The notes under the pieces were generated by a model. The model worked only from the letters and a program-made list of their open reading frames with translations, searched no databases and was not told the origin of the DNA. Positions 8,421 through 16,758 of a DNA stretch of 64,000 nucleotides are shown here, piece after piece. The DNA is from Blastococcus aggregatus (lineage in GTDB: Bacteria; Actinomycetota; Actinomycetes; Mycobacteriales; Geodermatophilaceae): contig NZ_OBQI01000001.1 in assembly GCF_900221005.1 (NCBI RefSeq), forward strand, positions 992,001 to 1,056,000, read 5' to 3'. Each line of letters starts with the position of its first letter. The first letter of the stretch is position 1. The translations under genes and the position numbers were made by a program.

Positions 8421-8700
8421 GCGGGTACTCCTCAGCGCCAATGCCGCGGCGGGGAAGTACCGCGGACAGGGCAGACGCTAGGGCTCTCCGGTCTCCGCAT
8501 CGGCAGTCCGCGGCACGCATGTGACCGCCCCGTCACCGGATCGTTGCGGGAGCCCCCGGAGAGGGCTGGTGACCCCCCTCCCCACCCGGCGTCTTGTCGA
8601 CAAACAGCCCCCTGACCAGCGTGAAAAGGCCGTTCCGGGCCGCGGTGACCTGGGACGGCGTCCCGCGCATGGCGTGTCGGACATCGCACCGGGAGACAGC
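8421..8700. other. Intergenic stretch without a supported gene
   Basis: No reading frame here shows actinobacterial codon bias together with a ribosome site. The segment carries the upstream region of the 8420 membrane-protein gene and leads to the hairpin at 8701-8747. Confidence 0.5.
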
Positions 8701-8747
8701 GTGCGCTGATGCGCAGTTCTCCCGGCCGGAACTGCGCATCAGCGCAC
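8701..8747 (-). terminator. Long perfect hairpin, likely tRNA-Ser terminator
   Basis: A perfect 19-bp inverted repeat (8701-8719 with 8729-8747) with a 9-base loop lies 28 bases beyond the 3' end of tRNA-Ser on the minus strand. Position and strength suggest a transcription terminator for the tRNA. There is no T-run, which is common in actinobacteria. Confidence 0.65.
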
Positions 8748-8774
8748 ACCGTCGGCCGGGGCTGGGAGCTGGAG

Positions 8775-8861
8775 CGGAGGGCGTGGGATTCGAACCCACG
8801 ATGGGTGTTACCCCATAGCGGTTTTCAAGACCGCCGCCATCGGCCACTAGGCGAGCCCTCC
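8775..8861 (-). tRNA. tRNA-Ser (anticodon UGA)
   Basis: The minus strand folds as an 87-base class II tRNA. The acceptor strands are GGAGGGC (8855-8861) and GCCCTCC (8776-8782), with discriminator G at 8775. The anticodon stem-loop is GCGGT-CTTGAAA-ACCGC, giving anticodon TGA, which reads UCA and UCG codons. A long variable arm (TATGGGGTAACACCCA region) follows, and the T arm is GTGGG-TTCGAAT-CCCAC. CCA is not encoded. The 5' half, 8816-8861, lies inside the island's left repeat, so the gene is rebuilt by the integrated element. Confidence 0.96.
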
Positions 8862-8862
8862 T
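8816..8862. repeat. attL, left copy of the 47-bp core repeat
   Basis: It is identical to 35166-35212. It covers the tRNA-Ser sequence from the anticodon stem's 3' side to the 5' end. Together with the host-side 3' half (8775-8815) it restores a complete tRNA gene. Confidence 0.92.
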
Positions 8863-9057
8863 CCGAGCTTCTGACCTGCGCTAACGCGCGCAGGACAGGA
8901 GCTTGGGATGTTGACGCTACCCGCGCCAGCCACGGGACAGCCACGGACCGGAAACGATGCGCCACGGTTCGCCACCGTCCGTGTGCTGTTCCCCAGTCCG
9001 AGGGAGCGGTTTCAGGACCCGACTGCCGTGCTCGCTGACGTCCACACGGTCCGCCGC

Positions 9058-9315
9058 ATGAGCAACAGCAAGGGCGCCGCAGCGCCCCTCCACAAGCCCC
9101 GTCACCTCGTGTGGCTGACCATCGCCGACGTCCTCAACGACCTCGGCATCGACCGCGGCTCGTTCGACAAGTGGCGCAAGCGCGGTGTCGGCCCGCGGAT
9201 GAAGCTGCTGCCGAACCGCACCTGGCGCATCCGCGGGGACTGGTACGACGCCTGGTTGGCGAACCTGCCCGGCGAGAACTCGGACTACGACGGCGGCGCG
9301 GCGGTGGCGGCGTGA
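9058..9315 (+). CDS. Excisionase-like helix-turn-helix protein
   Basis: An 85-residue DNA-binding protein. The segment LVWLTIADVLNDLGIDRGSFDKWRKRGVGPRMKLLPNRTWRIRGDWYDAWLAN has the order of an AlpA/MerR-type winged helix as found in excisionases and helix-turn-helix partners of actinobacterial integrases. ATG 9058 is chosen because upstream codons in the frame show no domain. The integrase GTG overlaps its stop (GTGA), so the two are translationally coupled. The expected role is directing excision and regulating the integrase. Confidence 0.78.
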   Translation: MSNSKGAAAPLHKPRHLVWLTIADVLNDLGIDRGSFDKWRKRGVGPRMKLLPNRTWRIRGDWYDAWLANLPGENSDYDGGAAVAA

Positions 9316-10898
9316 GCCGGCGGCGCGACTGGTCCCCGACCGGCGTGCTCGTCCCCTGCAGCCGGGTCAAGCTGTACCGGCGCACCGTGCCGTCCGACAG
9401 CAAGCCGGAGAAGGTCATCGTGCGCCTGGCCGGGCTGCCCGGTGAGCGCAAGGAGTCGTTCCCCACCAAGACCGCGGCGAAGGCCTACTACGCCAGGCTG
9501 ACCGCAGCCGTCGGCCTCGGCGAGGACTTCGACACCGGCAGCTTCGCCCCGACCAACTGGGGACAGCCGTCCGCGCCCGAGCCGGCCGACCAGCCGATGA
9601 CCTGGCTGGCCTGGGTCTGCCAGCACATCGACGACATGGCCGCGGCTGGTGACAAGGGGAAGACGAAGAAGAGCCGGCACGAGGCGCTGAAGGTCGCGGT
9701 GTGGACGCTGGTCGATGACGTCCCGGACCACCCTGGCCGGGACGCGCTGAAGGCTTACCTCGAGGTCGTGGGCGACCCCGTCTTCGTCGACCCCGCGCTG
9801 CCGCCGACCCCTCGTGACGCCGAGCGTGCGCGGCTGCGCGCCGAGCGGCTGGCTCAGCTGCCCGACCAGGTCTTCGCCCGTCGCGGCTTCGGCACCCCCC
9901 GCCGCGACGTGTACCTGCCCCGCGCGGAGGTGCTCACCGCCGGCGAGTGGCTGACCGAGCACAGCCGTCCGGTCGCCTCCACCACGCAGGCAGACGCGAA
10001 GGCGGTGCTGACCGCGTACACGTTCAAGCTCGACGGCACCTTCTCCGCGTCGACCACCCGCAACCGGCTCCGCAACGTGTTCCACAAGGCGCTCGTGGAC
10101 GCCGTCGTCGCCGACCTGCTACCCGCCAACCCGATGGACCACCTCAGCCTCCGCACCTACGCCTCGGCGACGGTGCGCACCATCGACCGGCGCATCGCGA
10201 TGGACCCGGTCATGGCCGAGGCGTTCCTTGACCACGTCGATGACCCGTACCGAGCGCTCGCCGCGCTGATGGTCCGTGAGGGACTCCGCCCCTCCGAGGC
10301 GGTCGCGGTGCGCGACTCGTGGCTGACCCTCCCGAAGCAGGGCTGGGGCGAGGTGGAGCTCCAGCACGCGGTGGTTGCCGCGGGCACGAGGTGGACGAAG
10401 GAGGAGACGCTCGCCTACGACGAGAACCCTCCGAAGTGGTCGGACCGCGCGGACAAGCCGACTACGCGGCTCGTGCCGCTGTCCCCGGAAACCGTCGATG
10501 ACCTCCGCGCGCACAAGAAGGCCTTCGGCTCCGACGGGGAGGGGCGCCTGTTCCGTGCCGCCCGCGGAGGCCCCGTCAACCCGACCGGGCTCGGCCGGGC
10601 CATCGCCGCGGCCCGCGACGCTACGTTCGCCACTGCGGACAGCCCGCACTTCATCGCGCGGGAGGATCACCCGCTTCGGACGATGACCGCCTACCTGCTC
10701 AGGCACACCGCCGCGAGTCACGCGCTGAACGCCGGGGTGCCACCGAAGGACGTAGCGGACCGAATGGGCCACGACGTGCCGGTCCTCCTCAAGGTCTACG
10801 CCTCGGTCATCGACGCCGACCGCGCCATCGGAAACCAGCGCATGGAGACCTACCGCGCCAACCACCGCGCGGCGGCCCTGCAGCCGCTGGCCAGCTGA
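9312..10898 (+). CDS. int: Tyrosine site-specific integrase of the island
   Basis: A 528-residue tyrosine recombinase that should integrate and excise the island at tRNA-Ser. The N-terminal arm-binding part (VKLYRRTVPSDSKPEKVIVRLAGLPGERK) and the SAM-like core-binding domain (about 210-270) precede the catalytic domain. Box I is EGLRPSEAVAV (Arg near 325). Box II is LLRHTAASHALNAG, followed by MGHDVPVLLKVYAS with the nucleophilic Tyr near residue 495. The GTG at 9312 overlaps the excisionase stop. Location 450 bp from attL, pointing inward, is standard. The strong hairpin at 10910-10947 follows. Confidence 0.94.
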   Translation: MSRRRDWSPTGVLVPCSRVKLYRRTVPSDSKPEKVIVRLAGLPGERKESFPTKTAAKAYYARLTAAVGLGEDFDTGSFAPTNWGQPSAPEPADQPMTWLAWVCQHIDDMAAAGDKGKTKKSRHEALKVAVWTLVDDVPDHPGRDALKAYLEVVGDPVFVDPALPPTPRDAERARLRAERLAQLPDQVFARRGFGTPRRDVYLPRAEVLTAGEWLTEHSRPVASTTQADAKAVLTAYTFKLDGTFSASTTRNRLRNVFHKALVDAVVADLLPANPMDHLSLRTYASATVRTIDRRIAMDPVMAEAFLDHVDDPYRALAALMVREGLRPSEAVAVRDSWLTLPKQGWGEVELQHAVVAAGTRWTKEETLAYDENPPKWSDRADKPTTRLVPLSPETVDDLRAHKKAFGSDGEGRLFRAARGGPVNPTGLGRAIAAARDATFATADSPHFIAREDHPLRTMTAYLLRHTAASHALNAGVPPKDVADRMGHDVPVLLKVYASVIDADRAIGNQRMETYRANHRAAALQPLAS

Positions 10899-10909
10899 GT
10901 ACCCACGGG

Positions 10910-10947
10910 ACGACGGCCCGCTCCTGTCGAGAAGAGCGGGCCGTCGT
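10910..10947 (+). terminator. Hairpin terminator after int
   Basis: A perfect 14-bp stem (10910-10923 with 10934-10947) and 10-base loop begins 11 bases after the integrase stop. Confidence 0.8.
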
Positions 10948-11098
10948 GGGTTCTAGCCCCGTCACCGTCTCGCGGGCTGTTGCCTGCCTCGTTCTGGTGA
11001 TGTCCACCGGGGGCACTCAGGCCCCTCGGGAAATCAGCCGAACACCTCCATGTCAGCGCACCAGATGTCAGTCGACGGGTGACTGTGCTGACCACAGG

Positions 11099-11184
11099 CT
11101 GCGGCGGGGTGGCGTTCCCACCCGGCCGCCGCACCCGCAAGGGTGCCGGCCCCGGGCCTCGTCCTCGCGACGAGGCCCGGGGCC
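11099..11184. terminator. Tandem strong hairpins in a gene-free stretch
   Basis: The ~500-bp gap 10899-11404 has no supported gene. Besides the int terminator it contains a GC-rich hairpin around 11099-11132 and a perfect 16-bp stem at 11148-11163 with 11169-11184 and a 5-base loop. These would insulate the defence cassette from int transcription in either direction. The cassette promoter should lie between 11185 and 11404, but I cannot point to clear -35/-10 boxes. Confidence 0.55.
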
Positions 11185-11404
11185 ACCGTGCGTCGTCGAC
11201 CCAGAGGGCGGTCCTACCCGCCGACCGCGCTAAGAGGGGCTACGCAGAGCCGGACCCGGACATTGCGGTTCGATCCTGGTCCGCGAAGCCGACCGCAAGC
11301 CGATCATCCGAGTGGCAAGCTGACCTCGTCCGCGGACGCGCATGGGGGGGTGAGGCGGCGGTGATGGGTGCAGACCTGACGTCCCCCGCCCCCGGCGTCG
11401 TCCG

Positions 11405-11950
11405 GTGACGGCCGACCGGACGGTCGGCGATGACGCCTTGAGGCAGCCGCTGGAACTGTCGGTGCCGACCGCAACTCTGCTCCCGAGCGCACGCAAGGCG
11501 CGATACGGCGTCGCGTACCTGCGGAACGTGTGCGCGCAGGCGGGAGTCGGCATGAACGAGACACCAGCCGACGAAGATGTCCTCGCCGTCGACTGCTCGG
11601 TCGAGTTCGCCGAGGCCCCGGTGCGCGTTCAGGTGAAGTGCACGAGCCAGTTCACGATCGCCGGGCGGAGCGCAAGCTGGCCGCTCGAAGAGGGCTGGGT
11701 CCGCGCGTGGTCGCACCACCTCGTACCCGTCTACTTCGTGCTGGTCATCGTCGGCAGTGACATCTCCTGCTGGCTCGACCACCACGCAAAGGGCACATCT
11801 CACCGCGCGGCCGCCTTCTGGCGGCGGCTCCCGCCCGCAGTGGGTGAGACGCGACTCGACGTCCCGAAGACCCAGCGGCTGACCGCCGACACCCTGGACA
11901 TCTGGCGGCGCGACCTGCTCGCGTCCTTCAGCGGCGGAGGCGCGTCGTGA
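11405..11950 (+). CDS. DUF4365-like putative nuclease
   Basis: A 181-residue protein resembling DUF4365, a PD-(D/E)xK-type nuclease fold common in defence islands. The pattern is RYGVAYLRNVCAQAG at the start of the helix, then DEDVLAVDCSVEFAEAPVRVQVKCTSQF, where the Asp of VDCSVEF and the QVK would be the metal-site residues. The C-terminal half (WVRAWSHHLVPVYFVLVIVGSDISCWLDHH) fits the family's second half. The GTG start is at 11405. It overlaps the next gene by 4 bases and is the first gene of a three-gene cassette ending with the restriction-modification protein. Confidence 0.68.
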   Translation: MTADRTVGDDALRQPLELSVPTATLLPSARKARYGVAYLRNVCAQAGVGMNETPADEDVLAVDCSVEFAEAPVRVQVKCTSQFTIAGRSASWPLEEGWVRAWSHHLVPVYFVLVIVGSDISCWLDHHAKGTSHRAAAFWRRLPPAVGETRLDVPKTQRLTADTLDIWRRDLLASFSGGGAS

Positions 11951-13173
11951 CAGACCAGAAGTGGCGGGCCCTGGTGCCTGGCCCCGCCATGGGAAGTGGC
12001 GCCTTTCTTGACGCCGCCGCTGGTCATCTACTGCAGCTGTACCTGCAGAGGAACGGCTGGACAGCAGATCCGCCCGGCCCGGCCGGCGCACTGTGGCGTC
12101 ACGGTCGCGGCGCCGCCATCGCCGTACCTCATGACCTGACCCCGACGGCGATGGAGTGGCGTGGCGTCCTCGAGCGCCTCGCTCGGTTCGAACAGCGTCC
12201 ATCACATGAGATCGCGACCAGCGTCGAGTTCCACCTCACGGATGTCACCCACCTGCGAGCTGCGAACGACATCGTGATCCGGGGGTCCATCCCGCTGGAG
12301 GCCGGGGTGAGCCTCGTCAGCTCCGCCTGGTCCATGCTGCGCGCTTCTGCAACGACCGCGGTGCGCCCTCGGGGGCACATCGCCGGCAGCTTCTCCCGGC
12401 AGGCAGACGAAATCGTGGAGCAGGCGCGGCTGGGTCACACGCAGGAGGGGTCCTACGTCATCCCCGTACTCATGCCCCTCACCCCTCCCGAAGCGGAGGC
12501 TGCGGAACGGCCCGCGGTTCCTGGCCTCGAGCTGCAACGGTTGGTGCATGAGCCCCCCGAGCGGCGCGTGATGCGGACGTTCGCGCAAGCCCTCGCCGCT
12601 GTCGACCGGGTGATCGTCGCCCCCGAGCGGACGCCGTCCGGCGGGGACCTGCAAGCTGCCGTCGTCGCCGGCGCCAGCCGGGAGATGGTCATGGCCTTGC
12701 ACCGGGTGCTCACGGACGAGGCGGTGGCGGAGTTCGAGGCGGCCTTCTCGTGGGCGGGCGGCGTCATGGCACCCGCGGGGATCCCGAGCAGCGTGCGGCT
12801 GCCGGCGGCTGCCGCACCGCGGCTGGAAAAGGCGGCGCAGCAGCTCAAGGCGTCCTCGTACAGCCCGGACGAGATCGTCACCGGGCCGATCGTGGAAGTA
12901 CGGCACGAGCCGGACAACCCGTTTGGCGAGATCTCGGTCCAGACGGTCCGCCGTGGGCGGCAGACGGAGGTGCGAGTACGACTCCGCGCTGGCCAACTGC
13001 TGGAGACCTTCGACTGGGCGCGCGACGGCCGCTCGGTCGTCTGCGAGGGCCGGGTCCGCCGGATCCCGGGCCGGCCGCTGATGATCGACGAACCGCGGCG
13101 GGTGCAACCTCTGGACGAGACGTACCTGCCGACAGCGGCTCCGCCACCGACGGCTTCTGACACCGACGGATAA
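11947..13173 (+). CDS. Unknown protein of the restriction-modification cassette
   Basis: A 408-residue protein I do not recognise. The N-terminal ~270 residues are mixed alpha/beta without catalytic motifs. A C-terminal segment (about 305-385: EISVQTVRRGRQTEVRVRL, then FDWARDGRSVVCEGRV) is rich in strands and looks like a small beta-barrel. There is no membrane segment. The GTG at 11947 overlaps the DUF4365 stop (GTGA), so expression is coupled. The restriction-modification gene follows after 206 bp. The context implies an accessory role in defence, perhaps nucleic-acid binding, which is inference. Confidence 0.6.
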   Translation: MTDQKWRALVPGPAMGSGAFLDAAAGHLLQLYLQRNGWTADPPGPAGALWRHGRGAAIAVPHDLTPTAMEWRGVLERLARFEQRPSHEIATSVEFHLTDVTHLRAANDIVIRGSIPLEAGVSLVSSAWSMLRASATTAVRPRGHIAGSFSRQADEIVEQARLGHTQEGSYVIPVLMPLTPPEAEAAERPAVPGLELQRLVHEPPERRVMRTFAQALAAVDRVIVAPERTPSGGDLQAAVVAGASREMVMALHRVLTDEAVAEFEAAFSWAGGVMAPAGIPSSVRLPAAAAPRLEKAAQQLKASSYSPDEIVTGPIVEVRHEPDNPFGEISVQTVRRGRQTEVRVRLRAGQLLETFDWARDGRSVVCEGRVRRIPGRPLMIDEPRRVQPLDETYLPTAAPPPTASDTDG

Positions 13174-13260
13174 CGAGCCGGGAGCTCGGGACCAGTCGCA
13201 CCACAGGCGAGAACTGGTCATCCCCGGCTGACCGGACGCGCGGGGCCATCGTCGGAGGTC

Positions 13261-13289
13261 CGGTACAGCCCGTGACCTGATCGGTACAG
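13261..13289. promoter_or_regulatory. Direct repeat upstream of the restriction-modification gene
   Basis: The octamer CGGTACAG occurs at 13261-13268 and again at 13282-13289, exactly 21 bp (two helical turns) apart, in the 206-bp gap before the restriction-modification gene. Spacing on one helix face suggests a regulator-binding site controlling that gene. No C-protein gene was seen. Confidence 0.4.
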
Positions 13290-13296
13290 TCCCGGA

Positions 13297-13383
13297 ATGC
13301 CTCTCAGCCGCCCACCGGCGCCTGCCCCGGCGGCCGCCGCGGTGCGCGGCGTCCCGGTGCGCCACGCAGTCAAGCGCGCATGA
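13297..13383 (+). CDS. 28-codon leader ORF overlapping the restriction-modification start
   Basis: A short frame from ATG 13297 encodes a 28-residue Ala/Pro/Arg-rich peptide. Its TGA overlaps the ATG of the downstream gene (ATGA). The downstream ATG has no clear ribosome site of its own, so translation of this leader could feed ribosomes into it. It is too short for a functional call, and it may be chance. Confidence 0.35.
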   Translation: MPLSRPPAPAPAAAAVRGVPVRHAVKRA

Positions 13384-16300
13384 CGGTCCCTGGTCGGCTG
13401 GCTGCCGATGTCGCCGCCGCGGTCTCCACCTTCGGCGCCGCTGTCGCCCCCCGGCTGGCGAGCGGAGCAGGCGAGCCCGAAGACCAGATCCGAGGGCCGC
13501 TCGAGAACCTGCTGGACACGGCGGCCGCTGCACTCGGCGTGCGCTTCTCCGCGGTGGGCGAGGCGTCGCTGGCTGACCTGCGCGTCCGCCCGGACTACGC
13601 CACCCTGGTCAACGACGCGATCACCGGCTACGTAGAGGTCAAGCGCCCCGGGCGGGGAGCCGACCCGACGCGGTGGCCGGCCGGCAGCCACGACGGGATC
13701 CAGTGGGCCAAGCTCAGGGCGCTACCCAACGTGCTCTACACCGACGGACAGCAGTGGGCGCTGTACCGCACCGGCGAACGCATCGGCGAGATCGCGACGC
13801 TCACCGGTGACATCCACACCGCAGGCGCCGCGCTTACCGCGTCGGACGAGGGCTTGGCCCGGCTGCTGTCGGAGTTCCTGCTGTGGCAGCCGGTGGCCCC
13901 GCGCTCGATCTCTCAGCTCGTCAACTCCGTCGCTCCGCTCACCAGGCTGCTGCGCGAAGAGGTCACCGACACCCTGACCCGTGAGCAGCGCGTCGGCGAC
14001 GGCCCATTCAGCCGGGTCGCCACAGACTGGCGCGCGCTGCTGTTCCCCGACGCCGACGACGCCGCTTTCGCTGACCAGTACGCGCAGGCGGTCACGTTCG
14101 CCCTGCTGCTGGCCCGAACCGAGGACATCGAGTTCGCTGGCAAGTCCGTCGACGCCATCGCCCGAGAGCTCGGTCGGACGCACTCGCTGTTGGGCAAGGC
14201 GCTGTCTGTGCTCACCGACGAGACGATCGGCGTCCTGACCGTCACCCTGGACACGCTGGTTCGGGTCATCGCCGTGGTGGACTTCGGGCGGTTCGCCCAC
14301 CACCGAGCCGACCCCTACCTGCACCTGTACGAGCACTTCCTGGCCGAGTACGACCCTGCGCTGCGCAGGCTGACCGGCTCCTACTACACCCCCGCGGCCG
14401 TGGTCTCCGGCATGACCCGCCTCACCGACGAGGTGCTGCGCACCCGCCTCGGCCGTTCGGCCGGGCTGGCCGACCCGACCGTCACCATCGTCGATCCGGC
14501 GATGGGCACCGGCGCATACGTCCTCGACGTGCTGGAGACCGTCGCCGACAACGCCCGCTCCGAGCAGGGCCCCGGCGCAGTACCCGCACAGCTGAAGGAC
14601 GCCGCCGCCCGAATCGTCGGGGTGGAAAAGCAGGCCGGGCCGTTCGCCGTCGCCGAGCTCCGCGTCGCCGAAGCTCTGCACCGGCACGGTGCGGTGGCGC
14701 CGGCCGGCGGCGTGCGCCTCTACGTCGCCGACACCCTGGACAACCCCTTCGCCGAGCAGGCCCGGCTCGCCGCGACCCTCGACCCGATCGCGATCTCCCG
14801 CCGCTACGCCAACAAGATGAAGGCCGAGGAGCCCGTCGTCGTGGTGCTGGGCAACCCCCCGTACCGGGAGCGGGCGAAGGGCCAGGGCGGCTTCATCGAG
14901 GACGGCGCTCCGAACACCGCGCAGTGGGCAACCCCACCGCTGGCCGCCTTTCGCGAACCCGGCAACGGCTTGGCCGAGTACGTCCTCAGCAACCTGTACG
15001 TCTACTTCTGGCGCTGGGCGACGTGGAAGGTGTTCGACGCCCACCCCGACAGCGGCGACGGGGTCATCTGCTTCATCACCACGTCCGGGTACCTCAAGGG
15101 ACCCGGGTTCGCCGGCATGCGGCGCTACCTGCGCGCTCACGCCTCCGAGGGCTGGATCATCGACGGCACACCGGAGGGCCACCAGCCCGACGTGAACACC
15201 CGCATCTTCGGGGGCGTGCAGCAACCCGTCGCGATCGGCCTCTTCGTCCGTCGCAGCGACAACGACCCCGAGGTGCCTGCCCCGGTGCACTACCGGGCGC
15301 TACACGGCCGGCAGTCGGAGAAGTTCGACGCGCTCAAGGCGATCAGCGTCGACGAGCCCGACGGTTGGGAGGACTGCCCCACCGGATGGACCGCCCCGTT
15401 CCTGCCGGCCGGCGGCGACGAGTGGGCAGCCAGTCCCGCACTGGAGGACCTCTTCCCGTGGCAGAGCCCGGGCGTCAAGCCGAACCGGACCTGGGTGTAC
15501 GCACCCCTGCCGAACACGCTCATCCAACGCTGGCGCACCCTGGTCACCGCACCGGACGACGAGAAGCCCGACCTGTTCCGAGAGTCTCGGGATGCCAGCC
15601 TGACGCGGAGCAAACCGGGACTGCCCGGATTCGAGCACCCCGCTGGTCCTGTCGCCAACGAGAGCGGCCCGTGCCTGCCGCCGGTGCAGGTCGCCTACCG
15701 GTCCTTCGACCTCCAGTACGTCATCCCGGACGACCGCGTGCTGTCGACGCCCCGAACAGACCTGTGGCGGGTCCGTGGTGAGCACCAGCTGTACGTCACA
15801 GAGCTGCACTCTGAGGCAATCCGGCCAGGTCCGGCGCTCACGTTCGCGGCCCACACTCCGGACATGCACCACTTCAAGGGCAGCGGGGGTGGTCGCGTCC
15901 TCCCGCTGCACGCCTCCGCCGACCGCAGCCGACCGAACGTCGCACCCGGCCTGCTCGACCTGCTCGCCGAGCACCTCGACGTGGAGGTCGGCCCGGAGGA
16001 CTTGATCGCCTACGTCGCCGCGGTGACCGCTCATCCCGGGTTCGCCGCCCGATTCGCCGAGGATCTGCGCACCCCGGGCATCCGTGTTCCGCTGACCGCA
16101 GACCCTGACGTGTGGTCCGCCGCCGTCACCCTCGGCCGGAGGATCCTGTGGCTACACACCCGCGGAGAACGAATGGCGGATCCTTCGGCCGGCCGTCCCG
16201 CCGGGCTTCCGCGGATCGCCGACGAGTCGGCCCGGCCGAAGGTGCTCACCGCCGTCCCGGACTCGCCCGATGGGATGCCGGACGAGCTCGGCTACGACCC

Positions 16301-16709
16301 TGCCACGCGTGTCCTGTCCGTTGGTGAGGGCCGGATCGGACCGGTCGCCCCGGAAGTCTGGGCCTACGAGGTGTCGGGGATGAACGTCCTCCGGAAGTGG
16401 TTCGGCTACCGGCGTGCGACGAGGCCCAGGACGCGCGGCGAACAGTCCCCGCTCGACGACATCAGACCGACCTCCTGGCCTGCGGCGTACACCTCCGACC
16501 TGCTCCAGCTGCTTGAGGTCCTCACCCTCGTGACGCAGGCAGAGCCCGAGCAAGCAGAGCTCCTCGAGCGCGTCATGAGCGGCGCAAGCATCACCGTGGC
16601 CGACTTGACCGATGCCGGCGTCCTCCCGGTGCCGTCCGACCGGCGCAACCTGCCGCGCCCCACGGCGGCATCGACAACGCCGGAGCAGATCCTCATGCCG
16701 GAGGCATGA
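13380..16709 (+). CDS. Single-chain restriction-modification enzyme (type IIG-like, type ISP-type C-terminus)
   Basis: A 1109-residue fusion. Residues ~1-170 look like a PD-(D/E)xK nuclease: RPDYATLVNDAITGYVEVKRPG gives the D...ExK triad, followed by WALYRTG. A helical linker leads to an N6-adenine methyltransferase core with SAM motif I VDPAMGTGAYVLDVLE near 372 and catalytic motif IV LGNPPYRER near 491. Residues ~740-930 (YRSFDLQYVIPDDRV, FAAHTPDMHHFKG, IAYVAAVTAHPGFAARF) match the C-terminal target-recognition part of type ISP enzymes. The helicase block of true type ISP proteins is missing. It should methylate and cut DNA in one polypeptide. No separate S or R gene is present. Confidence 0.82.
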   Translation: MTVPGRLAADVAAAVSTFGAAVAPRLASGAGEPEDQIRGPLENLLDTAAAALGVRFSAVGEASLADLRVRPDYATLVNDAITGYVEVKRPGRGADPTRWPAGSHDGIQWAKLRALPNVLYTDGQQWALYRTGERIGEIATLTGDIHTAGAALTASDEGLARLLSEFLLWQPVAPRSISQLVNSVAPLTRLLREEVTDTLTREQRVGDGPFSRVATDWRALLFPDADDAAFADQYAQAVTFALLLARTEDIEFAGKSVDAIARELGRTHSLLGKALSVLTDETIGVLTVTLDTLVRVIAVVDFGRFAHHRADPYLHLYEHFLAEYDPALRRLTGSYYTPAAVVSGMTRLTDEVLRTRLGRSAGLADPTVTIVDPAMGTGAYVLDVLETVADNARSEQGPGAVPAQLKDAAARIVGVEKQAGPFAVAELRVAEALHRHGAVAPAGGVRLYVADTLDNPFAEQARLAATLDPIAISRRYANKMKAEEPVVVVLGNPPYRERAKGQGGFIEDGAPNTAQWATPPLAAFREPGNGLAEYVLSNLYVYFWRWATWKVFDAHPDSGDGVICFITTSGYLKGPGFAGMRRYLRAHASEGWIIDGTPEGHQPDVNTRIFGGVQQPVAIGLFVRRSDNDPEVPAPVHYRALHGRQSEKFDALKAISVDEPDGWEDCPTGWTAPFLPAGGDEWAASPALEDLFPWQSPGVKPNRTWVYAPLPNTLIQRWRTLVTAPDDEKPDLFRESRDASLTRSKPGLPGFEHPAGPVANESGPCLPPVQVAYRSFDLQYVIPDDRVLSTPRTDLWRVRGEHQLYVTELHSEAIRPGPALTFAAHTPDMHHFKGSGGGRVLPLHASADRSRPNVAPGLLDLLAEHLDVEVGPEDLIAYVAAVTAHPGFAARFAEDLRTPGIRVPLTADPDVWSAAVTLGRRILWLHTRGERMADPSAGRPAGLPRIADESARPKVLTAVPDSPDGMPDELGYDPATRVLSVGEGRIGPVAPEVWAYEVSGMNVLRKWFGYRRATRPRTRGEQSPLDDIRPTSWPAAYTSDLLQLLEVLTLVTQAEPEQAELLERVMSGASITVADLTDAGVLPVPSDRRNLPRPTAASTTPEQILMPEA

Positions 16710-16758
16710 GCTCGGCTGCCGCAATGGTCCGGCAGCAGCGAGAGGAGCGGCGAGCGCG

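Noticed and set aside
8709-9038. Frames reading WDSNPR-like and GVGFEPT-like peptides over the tRNA
   Set aside because: These are well-known translation artefacts of tRNA genes; the DNA folds as tRNA-Ser and the frames have no ribosome site.
10946-11140. GARTHD-like peptide and a T-loop-like sequence after the int terminator, suggesting a second tRNA
   Set aside because: No acceptor stem or anticodon arm can be formed; the hairpin is a terminator.
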